A DNA stretch of 64,000 nucleotides, taken from JACPUW01 sp049115495. Its GTDB lineage: Bacteria; Bacteroidota; Bacteroidia; CAILMK01; JACPUW01. Both the position numbers and the translations under genes were made by a program. This document shows, one piece after another, positions 45,227 through 54,453 of the stretch (position 1 is the stretch's first letter; each line of letters begins with the position of its first letter). The stretch spans positions 248,001-312,000 of the forward strand of contig JAGDZV010000011.1 in assembly GCA_049115495.1 (NCBI GenBank), given 5' to 3'. Under the pieces are notes generated by a model. It searched no databases, was not told the DNA's origin, and was given only the letters and a program-made list of their open reading frames with translations.

Positions 45227-47833
45227 TTAGTTTGAGATGATTGAAATTTTTCTTACCTGAACCTGGCCGGTTTGGCTTACCAAGGTAATACTATAAATAC
45301 CAGAGTCTAAAATTGAAAGGTCAAGATCAATAATATTATCTAAAGTAGCAAAGCTCAATACTTGCTTACCGCTAAGGTCATGAACCGAAATATGATTTAA
45401 AATCCGATCACTTCGTAAACTTATTAATCCTTTTGTTGGGTTAGGGAAAAGTGCCACATTAAATTGATCAGGGGCGGGTTCTTCAAGCATGGGAGAAGCT
45501 AAACGCCAATTGCTGGCCAATTTATTGTTACTAAAAACATCTCTTAATTCAAGGCAATATCCGACTCCATCCGCTTCAGAAGGCCACGGATTTTCATCTC
45601 GGTAAGGTACTTCGTCTATTACATTTCCAAAAGCATCAAGCAACTTTAAGTTGTAACCTGAGTTTGATAGATTTTTGTGATATTGTCCAAATGCCTCAAG
45701 GTCATAAAATTCGCTAAAGATTTTAGTGTTATTCGCTAAGTATAATTTGCCATTGCCTTTAATTGAGCTATTCTGAGGGAATTGGTATACAATATCATAA
45801 CCATCAAAATACAATCCGGTAAGATCTACATCTTGGTCGCTAATATTTGTTAGCTCTAAATATTCAAGGTCATCTTCTAAGTAGTTGCCCACATTTGCGG
45901 GATGATAGTGTATTCTTGATATGACCAAAGGAAAATCTTTATCTTGAGGACAATCTGTAACAATTCCCAATTGCTTACTAAGCCAATCAACTCTTAGAGC
46001 AGCCCATGTTTTCATATTAGCCACTTCCTCATTGAATTTTGTTGCAGACTGCCATGTTTGTTCTTCTCTATTCAAAGCATCGCCAAATACACTGGCTGCA
46101 CTATCAATGAGTTGAACAATGCTTTCGGCGCTTAATGGACCATTGGGCCTTGATAAGTGGGTCCAACGTTTTGCCAATTGGCATTGAAAAGCGGGCTGAT
46201 TAAAAAGTTCGTTCCAGTAAGCCGCACCTACATTTTCAAAATCATAGAATTGCCATACATCTGTTAAGCTTCTATCATAACCCCAAAAAAACAGATCATT
46301 GCCAAAAGTTAGGTTCATATCCCAAATGGGGCCTGCTTTTAACTTGCCGTTTCGGTCTTTATGATGAAAAGTGCTAAACTGATATGCATCGCCATTTGAG
46401 CCAAGCTCGTTTAATATCATAAAGTCTACAAAAGAAGGAATATCAATAAGTGATGGGTATCCACTTTTAATATTAGGGGTTTGGCTATTATCTGCAAGGT
46501 TCCAGAAGTAATCTTGTATATAATCAGCTTGTTCTTGTGCAATATTTGCTGGCTTAGGATACTCATAAACATAGTTGGCAGCCCAGCCAATACCATTAGG
46601 CATGCTCCATCCAAATGGATCGGTGCCTTCAATTTTATCTGCTTTTACAATGTAACCGCCTGTTAGGTTTTCGCCGGCAATATTGTAAGGCATCATTTTG
46701 GTAATATCTATTCTGCCATCATCAACTTTTAGCTTTTCTTGAAAAAGATAAATGCCAGCGTATTCGCCATTAAGAATCAATTCGCAATAGGTTCCTCTAG
46801 AAGCGTATCTTCCAATTCTTTCAGAAAGGCGGTAACTTATAAAATCTCTAATGAGTGAAGAATCATAGGCTAAGCCATTAAGAATCCAGTCATTTTCATC
46901 AGGAAACCCAAATAAGCTAACATTTCTATTATCGCCAGAATTATTTACCGTGGTAAGAGCATATTGCTTTTTATCAATAAGCATTGAAGATGAACCACGT
47001 ACTTCAATACCAATTTTGCCCGTGTAGTGTAAGGCGCTGGTATCTTCAAGTAGCGAAACACTATTTATTGCGCTATCGGGATGATAAATAATGTGCATGT
47101 CAGCCGCAATTTTTGGTTCAGCCGGAATTTCACTATTATTTTCAGTGTTTATTACAATAATGGGTAAGTGCGATTGGCTAAGCACAACTTTTTCATCAGG
47201 AAAAGTGAACCAAGAGGGTACTGGTCGGTATTGTTTTTTATTATTACCAATGCCAAGGGTAAGAGTAGGAATAATGCTTAAGTCTGAAGATGTTGCGGTA
47301 TGATTATGAACTTGAATTGCTAGTTTGTTTTGGCCTTTGTTTAGAATATTTGGATCTATTACATATCGCTCTGGTGCAGCACCATTATACATGATAGCCT
47401 CTCTCCAAGATGTGCTAACTTGATCAAAATCTGGTGGAGTTCCTTCTACATTGCTTCGCGCAATTTCTTTCCCATTTATATAGGCCACAAAACCATCATC
47501 ATAATCAATGTCAAGGTAAAGGCTGGTTATATTAGTTTTATCAAAGATTTCGAATGTCCTTGTTATAAATACCGAAACGGTTTGGTCAATTACCGTGGCA
47601 TCATCATTATCTCCATAGCCAATTCCAGTAGGGCCTGTTTCCCAATTTTCATTATCATCTAAAAGCGTATTCCAAAATGAGTTTACAGGTGCATTAGGCG
47701 TCAAGTATTTAAAGTCATCGCCAGGTAAAACCACGCTCTCGTAGTGATTTACCTGCGCCAATAAATGGTTGTAAGCCACAAGGAAAATAACCGTTGTTAT
47801 GAGATTTTTGGGAGTATAAATTAGCTTAAGCAT
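45227..47833 (-). CDS. CotH-kinase/lamin-tail T9SS protein
   Basis: 868 residues. Signal peptide ending LLAQ. A jelly-roll-like region follows (about 25-190, LYLDIDYDDGFVAYINGKEI). The CotH kinase-like domain (about 240-600) has YCELILNGEYAGIYLFQEKL and AGPIWDMNLTFGND, in which the DMN acidic site suits metal/ATP binding. A lamin-tail domain (about 645-760, LEYLELTNISDQDVDLTG) and a type A sorting domain (about 795-868, FNVALFPNPTKGLISL) complete it. CotH phosphorylates spore-coat proteins in Bacillus; the target of this surface form is unknown. 52 bp downstream of the kelch-like gene. Confidence 0.9.
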   Translation of the reverse strand: MLKLIYTPKNLITTVIFLVAYNHLLAQVNHYESVVLPGDDFKYLTPNAPVNSFWNTLLDDNENWETGPTGIGYGDNDDATVIDQTVSVFITRTFEIFDKTNITSLYLDIDYDDGFVAYINGKEIARSNVEGTPPDFDQVSTSWREAIMYNGAAPERYVIDPNILNKGQNKLAIQVHNHTATSSDLSIIPTLTLGIGNNKKQYRPVPSWFTFPDEKVVLSQSHLPIIVINTENNSEIPAEPKIAADMHIIYHPDSAINSVSLLEDTSALHYTGKIGIEVRGSSSMLIDKKQYALTTVNNSGDNRNVSLFGFPDENDWILNGLAYDSSLIRDFISYRLSERIGRYASRGTYCELILNGEYAGIYLFQEKLKVDDGRIDITKMMPYNIAGENLTGGYIVKADKIEGTDPFGWSMPNGIGWAANYVYEYPKPANIAQEQADYIQDYFWNLADNSQTPNIKSGYPSLIDIPSFVDFMILNELGSNGDAYQFSTFHHKDRNGKLKAGPIWDMNLTFGNDLFFWGYDRSLTDVWQFYDFENVGAAYWNELFNQPAFQCQLAKRWTHLSRPNGPLSAESIVQLIDSAASVFGDALNREEQTWQSATKFNEEVANMKTWAALRVDWLSKQLGIVTDCPQDKDFPLVISRIHYHPANVGNYLEDDLEYLELTNISDQDVDLTGLYFDGYDIVYQFPQNSSIKGNGKLYLANNTKIFSEFYDLEAFGQYHKNLSNSGYNLKLLDAFGNVIDEVPYRDENPWPSEADGVGYCLELRDVFSNNKLASNWRLASPMLEEPAPDQFNVALFPNPTKGLISLRSDRILNHISVHDLSGKQVLSFATLDNIIDLDLSILDSGIYSITLVSQTGQVQVRKISIISN

Positions 47834-47885
47834 AAAGGCTGTCCGAATTTACCGAATAAAGCCTTTCTGATTGGTATTGGAATAT

Positions 47886-49457
47886 TTAATACTTCCAAAG
47901 CACCTTGCCACTCTGCTTATTGCCTTGTCTTACAATTAGAAGGTAAGTGCCATTTTCGAGTTTTCGTAAGTTCAATTTAAGATCTCGCTCATATGTACTA
48001 TCGGATAGAACCTTTTTGCCATTTCCGTCATAGATCTCAACCGAAGTTTCTACAACTTTTGAAGGTTCAAATTCTAAGAAAATTTTGTTTGTAGCAGGGT
48101 TTGGAAATAATTCAAAATCAAAACTATTGGCTGTAGTATTCAATGCTCGTGTGTTATTCGCATTAAAGTCAACATAAACGGCAAAAAGCTTATTGCTAGC
48201 ACGGCTCAGCTTGTCTACATCAAAAGTGAAAAAGATATTCTCCTCGTCGCTTTCAATACCACCAAATATGTAACCCACCAAGGTTTTTTGATTGTTGAGC
48301 CTATTTAGTTGCAGCATGGCTGAGCTAAAGATTTTGTCGCTAGCTGGAATAAATTCAGCACCTGAGCCTAAAAAACCGGGCATTTCGCCAACCTTAAATT
48401 CGCTTAGTTTACCATCTTTATCTCTTGAAACGGCGCTAATCGTTTTTACAAAAGGCACATCGGTATCTTCAACTAGCACTTCATCTTGGTAAGTGAATTG
48501 TGCCATACCTCCAAAAAAGAAGGTGTGCATGGCATTTTGACTTGAATCATACACGGGCAAATGCGCGGAGTGGTATTGATTCAATTTTTGTTCAAAGCCT
48601 TTTACTACATTATAACTTTCTCCCTTAATATCAACTACATTGAGCCATGGAATATCTTCATCATATTGAAAAACACCAGTAAAGGCGGTCATGCCTATTT
48701 CTCCCTTTGGAAACTTCTGTAATACAACATTATAATCTCTTCTGTGTAAATGATCTGTATCTTTAATAGCCTTGTAATAATCTATTTCACCATTTGAATT
48801 GAGTGTGAAAATTCTAATTTCATTGGTGTAATCTTGTTCAAAACCCGGACCGTGATCTGGCCCCATAGGATTGTATCGGCCTGTAAATTTTTGGCCACCT
48901 ACAAGGTAAAAAGTGTCATTTAGGTTGTGTAAATAGCCACCTGTTACTGCAAACCTTGTATCATTAACCTGTGAGAAAAATGAAGAAGGGTCTTGAGCAT
49001 TTATTATAGCATCAATTACCTTTTTGTAATCAAGCTTAACCAAACTTGGGTAAGTAATATGGTCTCTTTCGGTTGCACTGTAACCGTAGCCGCCAGTTAC
49101 GTACAAATAGTCGCCATGTTGCTCAAACTCCTGATTTGTTGATTGTAGTTGTTCGTAAAGTGCAGTAGGCAGCTGGCTCAATTCACTTGAATAGGTCTTT
49201 TTGGTTTCAAGGTCAATTACTATGAGTTTTTTATTGTTGTCGTTTTCAAGAAAAGCTTCAAAAGGTCGGCGTTTGTGCAAACCATCAGTTCTTCCGCCAA
49301 TAATTAAAACCTTGCTGCCATCTACTGCATTTGAGTAAGAATGTACGCCTATGGCATTATCAAGGCTAACTTCTTGTAGTGAAACGGTAAATGGTGGCTG
49401 CCCCTTTGTGGTTAATGAAAATGCAATTGCTAAAAAGAAAACAAGTAAAATTCTCAT
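47886..49457 (-). CDS. Kelch-like T9SS-exported protein
   Basis: 523 residues. Signal peptide (ends TKGQ). Kelch-type blades include SKVLIIGGRTDGLHKRRP, YLYVTGGYGYSATERDHI, FAVTGGYLHNLNDTFYLVGG, THTFFFGG-like MHTFFFGGMAQF and LVGYIFGGIESD, indicating a beta-propeller. A T9SS type A sorting domain is at the end (FELFPNPATNKIFLEF). Probably a surface carbohydrate- or protein-binding molecule; no catalytic residues seen. Same direction as the CotH gene, which follows after 52 bp. Confidence 0.82.
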   Translation of the reverse strand: MRILLVFFLAIAFSLTTKGQPPFTVSLQEVSLDNAIGVHSYSNAVDGSKVLIIGGRTDGLHKRRPFEAFLENDNNKKLIVIDLETKKTYSSELSQLPTALYEQLQSTNQEFEQHGDYLYVTGGYGYSATERDHITYPSLVKLDYKKVIDAIINAQDPSSFFSQVNDTRFAVTGGYLHNLNDTFYLVGGQKFTGRYNPMGPDHGPGFEQDYTNEIRIFTLNSNGEIDYYKAIKDTDHLHRRDYNVVLQKFPKGEIGMTAFTGVFQYDEDIPWLNVVDIKGESYNVVKGFEQKLNQYHSAHLPVYDSSQNAMHTFFFGGMAQFTYQDEVLVEDTDVPFVKTISAVSRDKDGKLSEFKVGEMPGFLGSGAEFIPASDKIFSSAMLQLNRLNNQKTLVGYIFGGIESDEENIFFTFDVDKLSRASNKLFAVYVDFNANNTRALNTTANSFDFELFPNPATNKIFLEFEPSKVVETSVEIYDGNGKKVLSDSTYERDLKLNLRKLENGTYLLIVRQGNKQSGKVLWKY

Positions 49458-49720
49458 GGTTTTGGTTTATGCTCCAAAAGTCGTTAACATAAGTATTTGA
49501 TTTTGGTGACGTCAATCACGAAGTCAGAATAATGAAACTAGGCATTAGGGAGTGTTCTATTTTTTTTGTGTATCAAATTACTTTTTAACCCAAGTCAATT
49601 ACACGAACTATTTGGAACTACTTTTTTTGGAATGAGCAGAATTAAATGAGAAATTACCTTGATGAGATGGAGTTGTTCTAGGCAGCTTTTTTATTTTGAC
49701 GCTTAAAAATATCAGTTATT

Positions 49721-50095
49721 ATGGACCGTTTATTTTTAGAAGAACGTGCTATGGATTTTTATAAGGAGCTTTCCAAAATGTTGCCAGATGATATGGGCAA
49801 GACAATAACCTTCGATTTGAAGCAAAGTGAAAAATTAAAATGGCCTGATGCCAAGTATGAAGGTCGTTTTAGGGATTTCAAGCTAAACAAAGCATTTGAC
49901 AAATTAATTGGCCATTTGCTTCAACAAGTCAGTAAGATTATAATTGAACTGAATCGAGAGAATAGAATTAGCAACATGATAGAATACCAAAAATTAATCT
50001 CCTCCATGGAAAATTCTCTAAATGCTCACGAAAAACATGTAATAGGTACATTGCTTATGTCAAGGACAATTCTTAATAGATTAAAAACACTTTAG
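49721..50095 (+). CDS. Hypothetical helical protein
   Basis: 124 residues, highly charged and predicted helical, no signal or membrane segment. Blocks FYKELSKMLPDDMGKTITFD and FDKLIGHLLQQVSKIIIELN. No family recognised. It stands alone on the plus strand between leftward genes. About 260 bp of upstream DNA (49458-49720) contains no other gene I can support. Reasonable coding composition, but existence is moderately certain only. Confidence 0.5.
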   Translation: MDRLFLEERAMDFYKELSKMLPDDMGKTITFDLKQSEKLKWPDAKYEGRFRDFKLNKAFDKLIGHLLQQVSKIIIELNRENRISNMIEYQKLISSMENSLNAHEKHVIGTLLMSRTILNRLKTL

Positions 50096-50148
50096 ATTAT
50101 AATCAAACCACCGTAATCTAGTCGTTATTAAAACAAAGCGAAAATTGA

Positions 50149-50386
50149 TTATCTCCAAATGAAATATCGCTTTATACTCGGCCAAAAGTCAATGATTAAT
50201 AAAATTACAGCTAAAGAAATTCTTGTTATCCCCAGAAAAGGTTGATTTCGTGGTTTTTCATAAGCATCATGCATTTCAAGATTTAGATACTCATAATACT
50301 CCACTAACTCTATCCCCCCCCCATATGATGAGCCCAATGGCCCCAATGAAAAAGCTTATTCGCCAAAACCAATTATTAGATTTCAT
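50149..50386 (-). pseudogene. Two-helix membrane protein gene interrupted at a G9 tract
   Basis: From an ATG at 50386 the minus strand reads MKSNNWFWRISFFIGAIGLI, then reaches nine consecutive G residues (C9 on the plus strand, 50314-50322). After the tract the frame soon stops. Removing one G joins it to the downstream frame ELVEYYEYLNLEMHDAYEKP, which has a second hydrophobic helix (ISLAVILLIIDFWP) and ends at 50149. The repaired product would be a small two-helix protein of about 78 residues. Phase variation, decay or a sequencing error are all possible. Confidence 0.6.
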
Positions 50387-50497
50387 TCTTAATCTATAAA
50401 GCCATATTACAAGGCAATTGACATAGTTTTTTAAAAATATGACACTATAATTATCAGAATTTGGACCAAGAGAAAACGCACTTTAGAGTAGATAATT

Positions 50498-51118
50498 CTA
50501 GATTAATGATGTAATAAACCCTATTGAGCATCCAAAAGCATTTCTTCCTTCGGCCCAAAAATCAATGTTTTTCCATACTTGATTGTGAAAATAGCTAAAG
50601 GTAATGGCAGATTTCTCATCAAAGTATATTTCTAATGTGCCCAAGGCCGAGGTGGTAAATAATCTGCCCGCTTTTTGTTCAAGAAGTATATTGTTGCCGT
50701 TTAATGTAGCAGTGGGGTATTCATAAAATCTAATACCGGGCATGTAGGCTATCATAAATCTAAAGTGCTTATCGCCAAAACGGTAGCCAGGAGCTAAAAA
50801 TACATCGGTAATTTGGGCAGTACCTTCAATTGTATTTGTAGTAGTGGCATTGTTTAATTTGTATTTTGAGCCAAATGTGTTGTAGGTAAGTCTTAAGAAG
50901 TAGTCATTGTTATTTCTAATTCTATATTCAACAGAAGTTTTAACCAAGTATGCGGTTGAAATCAAGCTTGAATTTGGATTTATAAAACCAATATCGAGCG
51001 ATGGTAGAAAAATTCTACTGGCTATTCCCTCGTAGCTGTAAAGGCTATCGTGTTGAGCATTTAGTTGAAAGACATTTGAAACTAAAATAAAAAGTAAAGC
51101 AGACCTTAAAACCTTCAT
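50498..51118 (-). CDS. Small outer-membrane barrel (third gene of duplicated module)
   Basis: 206 residues from the ATG at 51118. A 20-codon extension overlaps the preceding gene and has no signal character, while MKVLRSALLFILVSNVFQ is a proper signal. Alternating strands: FLRLTYNTFGSKY, DVFLAPGYRFGD, FRFMIAYMPGIRF, ITFSYFHNQVW and FGCSIGFITSLI. A 43-codon relic with the same opening (HD-L-SY-GI-SRIFL-SL) lies at 52339-52470. The gene follows the second barrel by 16 bp. Function unknown. Confidence 0.6.
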   Translation of the reverse strand: MKVLRSALLFILVSNVFQLNAQHDSLYSYEGIASRIFLPSLDIGFINPNSSLISTAYLVKTSVEYRIRNNNDYFLRLTYNTFGSKYKLNNATTTNTIEGTAQITDVFLAPGYRFGDKHFRFMIAYMPGIRFYEYPTATLNGNNILLEQKAGRLFTTSALGTLEIYFDEKSAITFSYFHNQVWKNIDFWAEGRNAFGCSIGFITSLI

Positions 51119-51134
51119 AAAAGAGATGCAATGT

Positions 51135-51800
51135 TTATTTCTTAAGTAATGGCTTTTTCTCAAACATTCTATACCCAATATTTATACCAGCACCCATATA
51201 AAATACTCGATTAACTCCAATCAAAAACCCAGGTGTTGATTTTGAAACCATTATATCACTATTCAAATCGCCCATTAAGGCGGCGTCAATAAAAACTTGC
51301 ATTTCAATTCTATCTGTAAGCACTTCAAAATAGGTCATTCGGCTGGCGAACCCCAAGGTGCTAAAACTGTGGTATTGTAGCCTTGAAACTTCAAAACCTG
51401 GATTAAAATTAGGCGTACTCAAAGTCATATGATATCGATCTGAAACTCGCGACCTGACCACATATCCAGAAACCCAGAATCGCTCAATGATTTTTAGATC
51501 GATTCCTAATGATGAAAAGGTATTACGGCTAGTGCCTGTAACATTTACTTCAAGTCTGGACATTTCTATGCGCTCAATATACGTGTTAATTGAAAGTCCG
51601 ATTCTTTTCGCGATATGCCAATGGAAGTAGCCACCAAACTCATATTGCCCAAAAGCTAAGCCCACCAACGGTCGCGCAACATCAAGACCTATTGACAACT
51701 TGTAATATTCGTTACCACTTTTTTCCAGTTGAGCATTAGAATTAGTTGTCCATGTAGTCAGCAAAAGTGCTGTAAGTAATATAGGTATTAATCGTATCAT
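51135..51800 (-). CDS. DUF6048-like outer-membrane barrel, module copy B
   Basis: 221 residues, signal MIRLIPILLTALLLTTWTTN ending NAQ. The YKLSIGLDVARPLVGLAFGQ opening, MTYFEVLTDRIEMQVFIDA and the end MGAGINIGYRMFEKKP are shared almost word for word with the gene at 52478-53131, so the two are tandem duplicates. The LSIGLDVARPL strand resembles DUF6048 proteins, which sit beside DUF6452 lipoproteins in Bacteroidota. Its start overlaps the preceding lipoprotein gene by 59 bp, in both copies alike. Confidence 0.68.
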   Translation of the reverse strand: MIRLIPILLTALLLTTWTTNSNAQLEKSGNEYYKLSIGLDVARPLVGLAFGQYEFGGYFHWHIAKRIGLSINTYIERIEMSRLEVNVTGTSRNTFSSLGIDLKIIERFWVSGYVVRSRVSDRYHMTLSTPNFNPGFEVSRLQYHSFSTLGFASRMTYFEVLTDRIEMQVFIDAALMGDLNSDIMVSKSTPGFLIGVNRVFYMGAGINIGYRMFEKKPLLKK

Positions 51801-52224
51801 TTGGTGTTTTGCTCAATTGGTGATAGGCCATTATACTACTTGCGGTTGGATCTACATTATACTCTTCAAGTATTACAACATAGCCACATTCCTCTTGGAA
51901 TCTTTCATTAAGCACGTAATTTATAGTAAAAGAATCAATAGTGTTAAAACCATCAGTCAAGTAATATGTCTTTTTCCCACTATATAAAGGAAGGGTTATT
52001 GTTGCCTTGCCGAAATTAGAATCGCAATCATTATAAACACCAATGGGCTCCCTGAGTCCGAAGGCCTTTATCTCTTCAACATGACAACTATTAATTATTC
52101 TAATATATACTTCAGGTTCACCTGTCTCATAACAATTGCTTGCGCAACTGTTTAAAATTAGTATTAAAAGGCAAGGCAATGATCTGGAGAACATAGATGC
52201 TAAATATTTCAACTTATTTTTCAA
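51742..52224 (-). CDS. DUF6452-like lipoprotein, module copy B
   Basis: 160 residues. Lipobox ILNSC ends the signal. Then CYETGEPEVYIRIINSCHVE, a lysine-linked strand KKTYYLTDGFNTIDSFTINY and ECGYVVILE with a conserved Cys near the end of the barrel, as in DUF6452. Paralogue of the gene at 53067. A start at the second Met (residue 11) is also possible. It overlaps the following barrel gene by 59 bp, implying translational coupling and a joint role in the outer membrane. Confidence 0.65.
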   Translation of the reverse strand: MKNKLKYLASMFSRSLPCLLILILNSCASNCYETGEPEVYIRIINSCHVEEIKAFGLREPIGVYNDCDSNFGKATITLPLYSGKKTYYLTDGFNTIDSFTINYVLNERFQEECGYVVILEEYNVDPTASSIMAYHQLSKTPNDTINTYITYSTFADYMDN

Positions 52225-52338
52225 TTCGACTTTGAGAACGGGAGATCAATACTTTTAGTCTTACTTAGACTCCAAATTCAACTTTTATATTCCGATTTTT
52301 CAACAAGAGGGCGATGTACGGGAAATTGCGCAATTAGA

Positions 52339-52470
52339 TCAAGCGTATAATGAAGAGAGAAATATTCTGCTTGTAATACCATCATAACTATGTAAGCAAT
52401 CGTGATGAGCCATTAGCGAAGAAGAATAAGTCAATAGAAGCAAAGAGAAAACTGGCCAAAGTTTTTTCAT
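52339..52470 (-). pseudogene. Truncated paralogue of the third barrel gene, module copy A
   Basis: An ATG at 52470 opens a 43-codon frame: signal LWPVFSLLLLTYSSSLMA, then HDCLHSYDGITSRIFLSSLY and a stop. The gene at 50498-51118 has HDSLYSYEGIASRIFLPSLD at the same distance after its signal, so this is the 5' end of a duplicated copy that has lost the rest. It starts 7 bp after the stop of the DUF6048-like copy A, the same order as in copy B. Confidence 0.72.
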
Positions 52471-52477
52471 GAGTTGA

Positions 52478-53131
52478 TTAATTATTCATATTCGGTTTCT
52501 TCTCAAATAATCGGTAACCAACATTAATACCTGCACCCATATATATGGCTCTGCCTGCACCTATAATAAACCCAGGAGTTGATCTTGAATAACCAGCTTG
52601 CGAATCAAGATCACCCATTAAACCTGCATCTATAAAAACCTGCATCTCAATTTTTTCAGTCAGCACTTCAAAATAGGTCATTCTTCCTGCTACGCCAGTT
52701 GTTCTAAATTGATCTTCATGGGTTCTCGTAACGGGATAAAAATTTGTGCCCGCCAAAGTAGCAGTATATGTTTCGTTTACTTGAGCGCCAATTACGTAAG
52801 CCGAAACCCAGAACTGTTCTATGATTTTAAGGTCGGCCCCAAGTGTTAGGTATTGACTTTGGCTAGCTCCTGATACATTTCTTATCAATAGCTGATTAGG
52901 CAAAGCTTCCATGCCAAAGTTTATTGAAATGCCTAATGTTTTTACGGCATGCCAATGTAGGTAAGCGCTAAACTCTCTTTGGTTCATACCAATAGCTGCC
53001 AATGGCCTTGCCACATCAATACCAATAGACAAATGGTGGTCGTGGTAAGACTTTATGAGCTGCGCCTTAGTAGTAGTTGCGCATGTAATCAGCGTGAGTG
53101 CTGTAAGTAACGTAGGTATTAATCGTATCAT
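52478..53131 (-). CDS. DUF6048-like outer-membrane barrel, module copy A
   Basis: 217 residues from the ATG at 53131. The frame is open to 53191, but MIRLIPTLLTALTLITCATT matches the signal of copy B. Shared with copy B: SIGIDVARPLAAIGMNQREF, LGADLKIIEQFWVSAYVIGA, GRMTYFEVLTEKIEMQVFID, MGAGINVGYRLFEKKP. Overlaps the preceding lipoprotein gene by 65 bp. Membrane barrel of unknown function. Confidence 0.68.
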   Translation of the reverse strand: MIRLIPTLLTALTLITCATTTKAQLIKSYHDHHLSIGIDVARPLAAIGMNQREFSAYLHWHAVKTLGISINFGMEALPNQLLIRNVSGASQSQYLTLGADLKIIEQFWVSAYVIGAQVNETYTATLAGTNFYPVTRTHEDQFRTTGVAGRMTYFEVLTEKIEMQVFIDAGLMGDLDSQAGYSRSTPGFIIGAGRAIYMGAGINVGYRLFEKKPNMNN

Positions 53132-53564
53132 AAGGTGCGCTAGATAATTCATAATAAAAAGGTAAGCTGCTAGCTGTAGAATCAATTGCAAAGTTGTTGA
53201 GCATAACTACATACCCGCAAGCCCCTTGAAAACTCTCTTCTAAACTGTAGGTGGTTGTAAAAGAGTCAATTTTGTTATAACCGTCGGTTAAAAAGTAGGT
53301 TTTCTTTTCTTCGAGTAAAGGCAGGGTAATTACTGTTTTAGCCTGATTCGAATCACAATCGTTTCTAACAATTATTGGATTTCTTATACCTTCAGCTATA
53401 ATTTCTTCATACCTACAATTATTATGAATGGTTAGGTAAACTTTTGGCTCTTCGTTTTCGTAACAGTCACTACCGCAAGAAGCAAAAAAGCAAGCTATTG
53501 CTGCAAAGACTGTTAGCGGTTTGGTAAGATTAAAATATCTTTTGGTAAACTTCATTTTGTTCAA
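53067..53564 (-). CDS. DUF6452-like lipoprotein, module copy A
   Basis: 165 residues; a second ATG at 53555 (MKFTKRYFN) is an equally good start. Lipobox CFFASC, then CYENEEPKVYLTIHNNCRYE, KKTYFLTDGYNKIDSFTTTY and ACGYVVMLN, colinear with copy B. The start overlaps the bestrophin gene by up to 35 bp, so the module is joined to the upstream operon. Likely an outer-membrane lipoprotein working with the adjacent barrel. Confidence 0.65.
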   Translation of the reverse strand: MNKMKFTKRYFNLTKPLTVFAAIACFFASCGSDCYENEEPKVYLTIHNNCRYEEIIAEGIRNPIIVRNDCDSNQAKTVITLPLLEEKKTYFLTDGYNKIDSFTTTYSLEESFQGACGYVVMLNNFAIDSTASSLPFYYELSSAPYDTINTYVTYSTHADYMRNYY

Positions 53565-54453
53565 GGTGTCCTTTTTTGGCTTCTAATATTTCAAAAACAT
53601 TTTCTTTTATGGTATGTGCAATGGTTCCCGTGGGCAAATCGTTGCAGTCAAGTCCAAAAGGATCTTCAATTTCTTCGGCCATTAACTCAATTCCTATGAA
53701 GGCAAAAAACACAAACATGGTAAGTGGTATGGTCATTAGATGAAATGTAGAGTCTAATGCAAATGGCATTACAAGGGTGTAAGCCACTATAAATATTTTA
53801 ATGTATACCGCGTAAGAAAAAGGAATTGGGGTTTTTTTAATTCTTTCGCATGCACCTAAAATATCTAGTAATGATTGCAATTGCGGTTTAAAGTTAAGGT
53901 GGTCTTCGCCTGTAATTTCACCACGCTTATAGGCATCTTGCACCAATTGATGTATTTGATAAGAAATATGGTTTGGAATATGGCTTTTATTGGCGTAGGT
54001 TTTTTTGTCTTCTTCGCTTAAAAAGATTAATTCTTCAGTTTTAACACCACCTCTTAAATGCTCTTTAAAAGCAATGCAAAAATTTGAAATGTATACCGCC
54101 ATTTGGTGTCTATCGGCCAGGTTTTCTTTATTAAAAGTAGCGTGGGTGGTAATGGCCATGTTACGACAATTGTTAACTAAAGCTCCCCATTGTTTGCGGC
54201 CTTCCCACCATCTATCGTAGGCTGAGTTGGTTCTAAAAACTAACAGAATTGATAAAACAACCCCTAATAGTGAGAAAATGCTTGGATTGAGCAAGATTCC
54301 CTCTACAAGTCCAAAATATTCTAGCGGAATACAAACTGCCGCCGAGTAAACGCCAACAAGTAAAACTGACCGTACAATTTTGGTCATGGTCCAGCTTTTG
54401 GCCAAGTGCCTTATATCTTTAAGAAAATTCTTATTTGGTTGGTAAACGATCAT
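53530..54453 (-). CDS. Bestrophin-like (UPF0187/YneE) membrane protein
   Basis: 307 residues. MIVYQPNKNFLKDIRHLAKS opening, LLVFRTNSAYDRWWEGRKQWG (helix-turn segment) and ALVNNCRNMA are diagnostic of bacterial bestrophin-type channels, with four membrane helices and a long helical cytoplasmic part. PFGLDCNDLPTG near the end is also typical. These form pentameric ion channels. The start overlaps the stop of the response regulator-thioredoxin reductase gene by 4 bp, so they share a transcript with it. Confidence 0.88.
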   Translation of the reverse strand: MIVYQPNKNFLKDIRHLAKSWTMTKIVRSVLLVGVYSAAVCIPLEYFGLVEGILLNPSIFSLLGVVLSILLVFRTNSAYDRWWEGRKQWGALVNNCRNMAITTHATFNKENLADRHQMAVYISNFCIAFKEHLRGGVKTEELIFLSEEDKKTYANKSHIPNHISYQIHQLVQDAYKRGEITGEDHLNFKPQLQSLLDILGACERIKKTPIPFSYAVYIKIFIVAYTLVMPFALDSTFHLMTIPLTMFVFFAFIGIELMAEEIEDPFGLDCNDLPTGTIAHTIKENVFEILEAKKGHLEQNEVYQKIF

